A DNA stretch of 64,000 nucleotides, taken from Methylohalobius sp964654415. Lineage in GTDB: Bacteria > Pseudomonadota > Gammaproteobacteria > Methylococcales > Methylothermaceae. Location: the NCBI GenBank assembly GCA_964654415.1, contig CAZZIP010000012.1:1-64000 (forward strand), read 5' to 3'. Shown here one piece after another: positions 24,661 through 32,134 of this stretch (the first letter of the stretch is position 1; each line of letters begins with the position of its first letter). The translations under genes were made by a program, and so were the position numbers. Below the pieces are notes generated by a model that did not search any database, had not been told where the DNA came from, and saw only the letters and a list, made by a program, of their open reading frames with translations.

Positions 24661-27600
24661 TCCTCCTGGCTCACGTCGCCCGGTTTGAGCTCGATGCCGG
24701 CGATCTTGGCGAACTCCTTGAGGGCAAAACCGCTGTCAAACTGAATGCTGTCGTTGATGGCAATGTTGACCAATGCCCCGGATTCGTTCAGAACGTCCCG
24801 GATGCTATTGACGACGCCCTCGATCATGGCGGCCGTAACCTCGCGTGCCCCAAAGCGCACGGTCACGGTGTTCTCACCTTCGCCGATCTCAATGCGCACG
24901 CCCTTGAAGCGCGTGGCCGGCTGGTCGCGGAAGCGGTTGATGACCCCGAACACCCGGTCGGTGGTGTCGAGAGACACGCGCTTCGCCTGCAAGCGGGCCG
25001 GCTTGGCATCGACGATCTGAACCGTCTTGTCGCCGCTCGCGGGGATGCAGAAATCGGCCGTTTTGGTGGCCTCGCCGGCGCGGGCAAATACCAGCAGGCG
25101 ATAGGCGCCCGGGCCGATCTCGAAGGGGCCTTCGTAGCGCGCACCATCTTTGGGGTTGGAACCGTCGAGCGTGTAGAAGAGATCAGCCCGCGGGGTGGCC
25201 TCCAAACGCACCCGGCGCCGGTCGGCAACGGGTTCGACCTGGTGCCGGATCTTCAGATCAGCCAGCCAGCGCACGGGCGGGGCGCTCTCGTACTCACCAG
25301 TGGTGTCCTTTACCCAGAAGTAGAGCGTGCCCTCCTTGGTCGTAAAGTTGTCGGGGTCTTCGACCTTCGGGTCCTGGTCCGTGACCTCCGGCTTGGTGGA
25401 CCAATGGATCACGGGACTCGCACCCGCGTGGCGGGGCGTCAGGCTCAGCACGGTCTCGCCTGTGTCCGACTTGACGTTGACGACGGACACATTGACCGTG
25501 GCCTTGTCCTTGGGGAAAGGGCCCTTTTCGATGTAGCCGTCTTCACCCAGGCGCCAGCGACCTTGCTTCAACGCCTCCGTCTTGAGGGTGTCGAGCCCGC
25601 TCGTGCCCGGCATCCAGGGCCAGATAGGCAAGCACTTGGCGCGCATGACGACATCCCTCCACGGTGTGCGGCGGTTGTCTTTGCCAGAGGGCCAGAGGTA
25701 TTCCTCGGCCTGCGCAAAGTACTCGTCCAGGTTGTCTTTATTGAGTTCGCGCACGAGCTTGTAATCCGCCCTGGGGCTGGCGAGCAGAGTTTCGATCTGC
25801 ACTTCGGCGGACTGGTCTCCTTGACCGATCTTGAGCCCTTGGTCGATGGTGACGCCGGCCAGGACGTCGCGACCATCGACGGGATCGTTCACCGGGAAAT
25901 AGAGACGGTTGTACGCGGCCGACAGCGCCTTGCCGAAGCGGTCTTCCGCTTCTTCCAGTCGGTCGCGCGCTTCTTCATACAGCGTATCGCCTGGCCTGAG
26001 GCGTTTGAAAATCTGCTCGATGGCGTAGAGCTCGCGCAGACGCTCTTCGACCGCATCCGCCAACAGGCTGTCCTGACCCGTAAGCACCAAGAGGTTGTTT
26101 TTCTCCTGCTGATAGTCGAAGAAGTTCTGGAGCTCGCTCGGCGGGACCTTGCCATCGGGCTTGATGACAATGAGCGTGCGCGGACCGGAGAGTTTAAGTT
26201 CGTCCAGTTTGGGCAGGACCTGGACGTCCTGGTAGGCGATCTTGCGCACCGGCGCAAGGATGCCGGTGAGCCGGTTGATCAGCGCCTGATCGACCTTGGG
26301 CTGTGGAATCTCGCGGGCCGAACGCTCGATCTGGCGCGAGAGGTTTTCGGTTTCCTTGATGAAGAAGCGCTGCTCTTCACGGTGGAGATACCAGGCGGCC
26401 TCGCGCAGCCGCTGCAGGGCCTGGAGGAACTCGTCTGGCTTGCGCTGCGGAGCGGCTAGAAATTCGATGAGTTCGCTCTCGGAAAGGCCGATCCGCCCGC
26501 CGACCGCACGGGACAGGCTCGAGGCCAGCAGTAGGGTCATCACCTGGCGCGCGGCATCTGAGCCTAGCTCGTCGTCAATGCGTTCCGCGATGGCATTGCC
26601 GTTGTCAGCGATGTCATGCGTGATGGCCGGCATCAGGGTGGCGGCGATGCGCCCGATTTCGTCCTTGACCTGATCGTCGTTGAGATTGAGATGCTGCGTG
26701 CCGATCAGGAAAACGTCATCGGTCTCGCGTTCCTCGACGCTCTTGAGGAGCCGAGCGGTAAATTGCATGAGACCTCGGGTCTGGCGGAACCCTTCGTTCT
26801 CCTTGAACAAGGCGACCAAGTGCTTGAACGAGGGGTGGAAGGGGTAGGTCTCGCGCACTTGTTCGGTGATTTGCTCGATGCTCGCCGCCACGATGTAGCC
26901 GCCGTCTTCGGCCTTTTTGATCTGCTGGGCGTATTCTTCGGCCACCTCAGTGATGACGCGCTCGTCGGGCAGTTCGTCGATGAGGCGTTTCTTGAGGATC
27001 TCGTAGATTTCGTTGCCGGCCAGTTGCACCGGCGTGATGGTCATCGCCTGCCGCTGCGTTTCCTGTTGAAGATTGGAGATCGCCTGCCGCAGCTCTTTAG
27101 TGGATTGCTGGTAGCTGCCCGACAGATTGGCAATAACGATGGCGCACCGGGGCAGCTCCAGCGCCGCGCTCATCAGGGTGGAAAGGCTGTAGACCACCAT
27201 GTTGGCCAGCGTCCCTTCGCCGTAACGCAGGGTGCTGGCGTTGTCGAGATAGGGCGGCAGCTCATCGAGCAGGATCAGCGTTGGCGCCTCACCGATGATC
27301 TCCTTCCACTTGCGTTGATCGACCGCCTTGGGGCCGTTGACCCAGTAAGGTTTGATGGCCTCCTCGGCGCCGAGCTGGCTGGCGATCTCACCCCAGATGT
27401 AGTGGTCCGGGTTGTTGCGACCGTTGAAGGCGGCGATGCGTGCTGTGCCAAAGTCCACACGGGCAGCAAGATCGGGAGGAAGGACATCGGAACGCAGGTG
27501 CGGGTGACGCGCCAGGAGCCCCAGCGCGATCATCATGTGCGTCTTACCGCCGCCCATGGCCTGGGTCAGCTCAAAGACCGCCTGATCCGACTTGCCCGAC

Positions 27601-27782
27601 AAGCGCAGCAGCCCCTCGCGGAACAGCTGCGCCATGCCGCGGGTGACGTAGTTGCGCGAGAAGAACGCCCGTCCGTCCCCTTCGTCATCAATCAGCTCTG
27701 CGAGGTTCTCGATGCCCTCGCTCATCCGATAGTCCCGGATGATCGGATTGAACCGGCAGGCCTGCTTGACCGTCTTGAGCAT
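24657..27782 (-). CDS. DUF499 AAA+-like ATPase, anti-phage-associated
   Basis: The protein has 1041 residues from the ATG at 27782. I preferred this to an in-frame ATG at 27842 because family resemblance starts at LKTVKQACRFNPIIR and the upstream part lies inside the broken RHH gene. Walker A is AMGGGKTHMM (GGGKT at 77-81), Walker B is TLILLDELPPYLD, and sensor-like IVIANLSGSYQQ follows. The C-terminal 350 residues include beta-rich repeats (ATPRADLFYTLDGSNPKDGA). DUF499 proteins are the large ATPases of DUF1156/DUF3780/PLD-helicase loci and probably act as the motor or sensor of the complex. It heads the operon and overlaps DUF3780 by 4 bases. Confidence 0.87.
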   Translation of the reverse strand: MLKTVKQACRFNPIIRDYRMSEGIENLAELIDDEGDGRAFFSRNYVTRGMAQLFREGLLRLSGKSDQAVFELTQAMGGGKTHMMIALGLLARHPHLRSDVLPPDLAARVDFGTARIAAFNGRNNPDHYIWGEIASQLGAEEAIKPYWVNGPKAVDQRKWKEIIGEAPTLILLDELPPYLDNASTLRYGEGTLANMVVYSLSTLMSAALELPRCAIVIANLSGSYQQSTKELRQAISNLQQETQRQAMTITPVQLAGNEIYEILKKRLIDELPDERVITEVAEEYAQQIKKAEDGGYIVAASIEQITEQVRETYPFHPSFKHLVALFKENEGFRQTRGLMQFTARLLKSVEERETDDVFLIGTQHLNLNDDQVKDEIGRIAATLMPAITHDIADNGNAIAERIDDELGSDAARQVMTLLLASSLSRAVGGRIGLSESELIEFLAAPQRKPDEFLQALQRLREAAWYLHREEQRFFIKETENLSRQIERSAREIPQPKVDQALINRLTGILAPVRKIAYQDVQVLPKLDELKLSGPRTLIVIKPDGKVPPSELQNFFDYQQEKNNLLVLTGQDSLLADAVEERLRELYAIEQIFKRLRPGDTLYEEARDRLEEAEDRFGKALSAAYNRLYFPVNDPVDGRDVLAGVTIDQGLKIGQGDQSAEVQIETLLASPRADYKLVRELNKDNLDEYFAQAEEYLWPSGKDNRRTPWRDVVMRAKCLPIWPWMPGTSGLDTLKTEALKQGRWRLGEDGYIEKGPFPKDKATVNVSVVNVKSDTGETVLSLTPRHAGASPVIHWSTKPEVTDQDPKVEDPDNFTTKEGTLYFWVKDTTGEYESAPPVRWLADLKIRHQVEPVADRRRVRLEATPRADLFYTLDGSNPKDGARYEGPFEIGPGAYRLLVFARAGEATKTADFCIPASGDKTVQIVDAKPARLQAKRVSLDTTDRVFGVINRFRDQPATRFKGVRIEIGEGENTVTVRFGAREVTAAMIEGVVNSIRDVLNESGALVNIAINDSIQFDSGFALKEFAKIAGIELKPGDVSQEE

Positions 27783-27787
27783 GAGCG

Positions 27788-27939
27788 CTATTCGTTCCCG
27801 GTCCCTTTGGAGGACGGAATCGCAATGCCGCGTTGCTGGCAATAGTCGCGAATCAGAACCTCGACCATGTTGGCGATGGACCGATGTTCAAAGTTCGCTG
27901 CGAGCGCAACACCTCCTTGAGAGCGGTCTTGCTGGTCAT
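27788..27939 (-). pseudogene. Arc/RHH-type regulator, truncated and frameshifted
   Basis: The ATG at 27939 opens MTSKTALKEVLRSQ. A different frame then reads ALAANFEHRSIANMVEVLI, continues RDYCQQRGIAI and stops at 27788-27790. The second part is the typical recognition-helix end of Arc-type ribbon-helix-helix proteins (RSxANMVEVLIRDYC). The piece that should join the two (about 10 codons plus the frame) is missing, so the DNA-binding strand is lost. The position 5 bases ahead of the DUF499 start and the palindrome upstream suggest it once regulated the operon. Confidence 0.6.
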
Positions 27940-27965
27940 AGCCTCTCCGGAACTCCCTGCGAATG

Positions 27966-27982
27966 TACTGTGCTTTACAGTA
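27966..27982. promoter_or_regulatory. Palindrome upstream of the defence operon
   Basis: TACTGT, a 5-base spacer and ACAGTA form a perfect dyad 27 bases before the start of the broken RHH gene. Its size and place suit an RHH-repressor operator over the operon promoter. It also lies next to the 3' end of the SDR gene, near the outer edge of the island. Confidence 0.45.
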
Positions 27983-27992
27983 TCCTTATGAG

Positions 27993-28715
27993 TTAAAACA
28001 GCTTTCCTGGCACTTCGACGACCTGGCCCTGGATCCCGCTGGCTTCATCGGAGGCTAAAAACGCCACTACCTTGGCGATTTCCTCGCGTTTTACCCACTT
28101 GGCGAGATCCTCTGGACTGGGTTTCATCGACTCGACGTTGTCTTTGGTATCCACCAGCCCCGGGGCGATGGCGTTGACGCGGATGTTATGCTTTCGCCCC
28201 TCGATGGCGAAGGTGCGGGTGAGCGCCTCGATGCCGGCCTTGGCGCAGTTATAGGCGACCATCCGGGCGTGGGCGAGACCGGCGCGGGCGAAGTTGAGGA
28301 TGGCCCCGCCCCCCTGGTTTTGCATCGGTTTGAACACCGCTTTGGAGCACAGAAAGGCGGTCAAGAGATTGTTGTTGAGTTCGGCGTTCCAGTCCTCCAA
28401 GGTGTGCTCGGCGGCAGGTTTGACCCGGCTCAATCCCCCCGCCAGGTTGACCAGGATGTCGATCCGGCCAAATCGGCCCAAGGCCTGCTGGATCAGGTTT
28501 TCGGCCTGCGCCTCCTGGGTCAGGTCGGCGGCCACCGTCAGCACCTCCGCCCCCAGCGCCTGTACCTCCTTGGCGCGCGCCTCCAGGTTGACGGCGTTGC
28601 GGGCAGAAAGCACGAGCCTGGCGCCCTCGCGGGCAAATTCTAAGGCGACGGTTTGGCCGATCTGGCCGTCGCGGCTGACGCCGGTGATGATGGCGACTTT
28701 TCCTTGAAGCTTCAT
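27993..28715 (-). CDS. SDR-family oxidoreductase-like protein
   Basis: The 240-residue classical SDR fold has the nucleotide loop TGVSRDGQIG (11-20), DLT near 64-66, NLAG-type NLAGG at 90-94, and YNCAK with Y155 and K159. The usual catalytic Ser about 13 residues before Tyr is absent: the segment there reads LNFARAGLAHARM. The Tyr-Lys pair remains. It could be an enoyl-reductase-like or substrate-assisted variant, or a non-catalytic member. GAGGAGG precedes the ATG. It is divergent from the aconitase gene; the two may share a control region. Confidence 0.8.
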   Translation of the reverse strand: MKLQGKVAIITGVSRDGQIGQTVALEFAREGARLVLSARNAVNLEARAKEVQALGAEVLTVAADLTQEAQAENLIQQALGRFGRIDILVNLAGGLSRVKPAAEHTLEDWNAELNNNLLTAFLCSKAVFKPMQNQGGGAILNFARAGLAHARMVAYNCAKAGIEALTRTFAIEGRKHNIRVNAIAPGLVDTKDNVESMKPSPEDLAKWVKREEIAKVVAFLASDEASGIQGQVVEVPGKLF

Positions 28716-28856
28716 GGCTGCCTCCTCTCACTTAAAGACAATCAGAATTTGAAAAATACCCCTTCTCGCCGCCGAAAGCAAAGGCAAAATTCAAGGTTGA
28801 ACCCACCGGCAGCCATTCGGTCGAATTTGAAAGCTTCAGCCAATGAGGTATCGGCT

Positions 28857-30806
28857 ATGGGAATGAACGTCACCCAGAAGTTGATCGCAAACCATCTGGT
28901 CGAAGGCCGTATGCAGGCGGGCGAGGAGATCGGCCTGAAAATCGACCAGACCCTGATGCAGGACGCCACCGGCACTTTGGTCATGCTGGAGTTTGAAGCC
29001 TTAGGAATTGCGCGCGTCAAGACCGAGCTGGCCGTCCAGTACGTCGACCACAACCTGCTCCAGGAAGACTTCAAAAACCCCGACGATCACCTGTTTCTGC
29101 GCAGCGCGTGCCGAAAATTCGGCATCTGGTTCAGCCGCCCGGGAAACGGGGTCAGCCATCCCGTCCACATGGAGCGCTTTGGCGTGCCGGGCAAGACCTT
29201 GCTCGGTTCCGACAGCCACACCTGCGCCGGCGGGGCCTTGGGGATGCTGGCGATCGGGGCAGGGGGACTGGAAGTAGCGATGGCGATGGCAGGCGAGCCG
29301 TTCTACTTGAGGATGCCCAAGATTTGGGGCGTTAAGCTGATTGGAGAACTCCCCGACTGGGTGAGCGCCAAGGACGTGATCTTAGAGATGCTGCGCCGGT
29401 ACGACGTGGACGGGGGGCTGGGCAAGATCATCGAGTATTACGGCCCGGGCTTAAGCTGCCTGACGGCGATGGACCGCCACGTGATCGCCAACATGGGGGC
29501 AGAACTTGGGGCAACCACGACGGTTTTCCCCGCCGACGAGGAGGTGAGGAGATTCTTAGTCAGCCAGGGACGCGGGGAGGACTTTCGGGAGATCCTGGCA
29601 GACGAGGATGCCCGCTACGACGAATACGAGGAAATCGATCTTTCCCAGCTGGAGCCGCTCATCGCCCTGCCCAGCAGCCCGGGCAAGGTAGTTCCGGTAC
29701 GCGAGGTGGCAGGCCGGGAAATTTACCAGGCCTACATCGGCTCCTCGGCCAATCCGGGCCTGCGCGACTTCGCCGTGGCGGCCGCCATCGTCGAAGGCAA
29801 GCAGGTTCACGACCGGGTCTCCTTCGATATCACCCCCACCTCGCGCCAGATCCTGGAGAACATGATCGAACTTGGGATCTTAAACAAACTCATCCACGCC
29901 GGCGCGCGCCTCCATCAGGCAGGCTGCGGCGGCTGCATCGGCATGGGGGCAGCGCCGGCCACCGGGCGGATCAGCCTGCGCACCGTGCCCAGAAATTTTC
30001 CTGGCCGTTCCGGTACCAAGGAGGATCAAGTGTATCTGTGCAGTCCGGAAACCGCCGCCGCGTCGGCCTTGACCGGGGTGATCACCGACCCGCGCAGCTT
30101 GGATATGCCCTATCCCCGCTTTAAGGAACCTGAAACCCTCCTGATCAACGCCGAGATGCTGGTTCCGCCTCTCCCAGAAGGCACTCGGGCAGAACTGGAG
30201 CTGGGGCCCAACATCAAGCCGCTGCCTAAGCTCGATCCCCTGCCGGAGGAGCTTAAAGGGCCGGTGTTGCTGAAGCTCGAAGACAACGTCTCCACCGACG
30301 AGATCCTGCCTGCCGGGGCCAAGGTCCTGCCGCTGCGCAGCAACATCCCGGAAATCAGCAAATTCGCTTTCAGCCAGATCGACGAGGGCTATTACCAACG
30401 CGCCATCTCTTGCCAGAGGCAAGGGTCGTTCGTCATCGCAGGCTCCAATTACGGTCAGGGTTCAAGCCGCGAGCACGCCGCCTTAGCCCCCCGCTATCTG
30501 GGCCTAAGAGCGGTGATCGCCAAGAGTTTCGCTCGCATCCACCTGCAAAACTTGAGCAATTTCGGTATCCTTCCCCTGACCTTCGTCGACCCAAAGGACT
30601 GGGAAAAAATCGCCCAAGGGGATGAGCTTTCCGTCCCCGAGGTGCGCGCTGCGATCCAGCGGGGAACAAGGCTTGAGGTGATCAACTTGACTCGCAACCA
30701 GGCCTATCTGGTCGAGCATCCTCTGACCCCGCGCCAAGTGGACATGGTCTTGGCGGGCAGCTTGATCAACCTGATCCGCCAACGGGCGGCCGGAAAACCC
30801 AACTAA
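28857..30806 (+). CDS. Aconitate hydratase (bacterial/archaeal putative type)
   Basis: The 649-residue protein starts at the ATG at 28857 after GAGG. It interconverts citrate and isocitrate using a [4Fe-4S] cluster. The cluster Cys residues are C123 in SDSHTCAGG and C357 and C360 in AGCGGCIGMG. The swivel domain at the C-terminus has GSNYGQGSSREHAALAPR. The length is closer to mitochondrial-like or putative aconitases than to the 890-residue AcnA. It is followed after 17 bases by an FAD oxidoreductase, probably cotranscribed. Confidence 0.9.
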   Translation: MGMNVTQKLIANHLVEGRMQAGEEIGLKIDQTLMQDATGTLVMLEFEALGIARVKTELAVQYVDHNLLQEDFKNPDDHLFLRSACRKFGIWFSRPGNGVSHPVHMERFGVPGKTLLGSDSHTCAGGALGMLAIGAGGLEVAMAMAGEPFYLRMPKIWGVKLIGELPDWVSAKDVILEMLRRYDVDGGLGKIIEYYGPGLSCLTAMDRHVIANMGAELGATTTVFPADEEVRRFLVSQGRGEDFREILADEDARYDEYEEIDLSQLEPLIALPSSPGKVVPVREVAGREIYQAYIGSSANPGLRDFAVAAAIVEGKQVHDRVSFDITPTSRQILENMIELGILNKLIHAGARLHQAGCGGCIGMGAAPATGRISLRTVPRNFPGRSGTKEDQVYLCSPETAAASALTGVITDPRSLDMPYPRFKEPETLLINAEMLVPPLPEGTRAELELGPNIKPLPKLDPLPEELKGPVLLKLEDNVSTDEILPAGAKVLPLRSNIPEISKFAFSQIDEGYYQRAISCQRQGSFVIAGSNYGQGSSREHAALAPRYLGLRAVIAKSFARIHLQNLSNFGILPLTFVDPKDWEKIAQGDELSVPEVRAAIQRGTRLEVINLTRNQAYLVEHPLTPRQVDMVLAGSLINLIRQRAAGKPN

Positions 30807-30823
30807 CCAGAGAGGAGGGGCAT

Positions 30824-32008
30824 ATGATCCACTATCGCTATCTCATCATAGGCGGCGGGATGACGGCCGATGCGGCCGTGCGCGGCATCCGGGCGGTCGA
30901 TCCCAAAGGTTCTATAGGTCTGATCAGCGCCGAGCTTTATCCTCCCTACAAGCGCCCGCCGCTGTCCAAGGGGCTGTGGCTGGGCAAGCCATGGGAAAAG
31001 CTTTGGTATCGGACCGAAGAATTCCAAGTTAATCTGCACTTAGGACGCACCGTCCAGGCGTTGAACCTGGCTGAAAAATCGGTTGTGGACGATTTGGGAG
31101 TCGTTTACCGCTTCGATAAGCTGCTTTTGGCCACCGGCGGGACTCCGGTGCGCCTGCCGTTCGGTGAACAGGACATTCTGTACTTCCGCGACCTTAGCGA
31201 CTATTTAAAGCTTCGCGCCCTGGCCGAAAAGAAACAGCGCTTTGCCGTGATCGGAGGCGGCTTTATCGGTTCGGAAATCGCCGCCGCGCTTGCCATGAAC
31301 GGCAAGCAGGTGACGATGCTGTTTCCGGAAGCGGGGATAAGCGCGCGCCTGTTCCCCAAGGATCTGAGCCAGTTCTTAAACGAGTACTACGCCCAGAAAG
31401 GGGTCGAGGTATTGCCTGGCCGGTCGGTCACGGGGATTGCCAAACAAAAGGAGCTTTTGCTGCTAACCGCTCAAAGCCAAGGCGGTGCTGAAGAGCATTT
31501 GGAAGCTGAGGCGGTAGTCGCCGGCATCGGCATCCGCCCCAATACCGCCTTGGCCCAGCAGGCAGGCCTTCCGGTAGACGACGGCATCGTCGTCGACGAA
31601 TACCTAAACGCCGGCCATCCCGACGTCTACGCCGCCGGCGATGTGGCCAGGTTCTACAACCCCAGCCTGGATACCCGCATGCGGGTGGAACACGAGGACA
31701 ACGCGCGCACCATGGGGGAGATCGCCGGCCGCAATATGGCCGGAGAAAAGCTTCCCTACCATCACCTGCCGTATTTCTACTCTGACCTGTTCGAGCTCGG
31801 CTACGAAGCGGTCGGGCGCACCGACGCGCGCCTTGAGGTGGAGGCAGATTGGACGGAGCCGTATAAAAAAGGCGTGGTTTATTACCTGGAAAACCAACGC
31901 GTGCGCGGCGTTCTGTTGTGGAACGTGTGGGAGAAGGTCGAGGCCGCCCGCGCCTTGATCGCCCAGCCTGGACCTTTTCAGCCGCAAGACTTAAAAGGCA
32001 GGCTGTAA
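30824..32008 (+). CDS. FAD/NAD-dependent oxidoreductase (ferredoxin-reductase/AIF-like)
   Basis: The 394-residue two-dinucleotide-binding flavoprotein has FAD motif YLIIGGGMTADAAVRGI, NAD motif FAVIGGGFIGSEIAAALA, GIRPNTALAQ and VYAAGDVARF. There is no redox-active CxxC pair, so it resembles ferredoxin reductases and AIF-like enzymes rather than disulfide reductases. GAGGAGGGG lies before its ATG. It sits behind aconitase and before the nitrate genes; which electron acceptor it serves is not visible. Confidence 0.85.
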   Translation: MIHYRYLIIGGGMTADAAVRGIRAVDPKGSIGLISAELYPPYKRPPLSKGLWLGKPWEKLWYRTEEFQVNLHLGRTVQALNLAEKSVVDDLGVVYRFDKLLLATGGTPVRLPFGEQDILYFRDLSDYLKLRALAEKKQRFAVIGGGFIGSEIAAALAMNGKQVTMLFPEAGISARLFPKDLSQFLNEYYAQKGVEVLPGRSVTGIAKQKELLLLTAQSQGGAEEHLEAEAVVAGIGIRPNTALAQQAGLPVDDGIVVDEYLNAGHPDVYAAGDVARFYNPSLDTRMRVEHEDNARTMGEIAGRNMAGEKLPYHHLPYFYSDLFELGYEAVGRTDARLEVEADWTEPYKKGVVYYLENQRVRGVLLWNVWEKVEAARALIAQPGPFQPQDLKGRL

Positions 32009-32107
32009 TTTGAACCGATGCACCAAAGCTTCAGGGGTAGATCACAGATCTGCCCCATCTTGGGGCAAAAGTTTAAAGATTCCGACCGCAAATGGCGAAA
32101 ACTATGG

Positions 32108-32123
32108 CGGCACGGATATTGCT
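32108..32123 (+). promoter_or_regulatory. Sigma54 promoter of nasA
   Basis: CGGCACGGATATTGCT has GG at 32109-32110 and GC at 32121-32122, separated by the obligatory 10 bases, and otherwise fits the GGCACG-N4-TTGC consensus. Initiation about 12 bases after the GC falls at 32133-32135, on the nasA start codon itself. A TGCACC half-site (32019-32024) 85-90 bases upstream is like part of an NtrC site. Confidence 0.75.
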
Positions 32124-32134
32124 AAAAACCCAGC

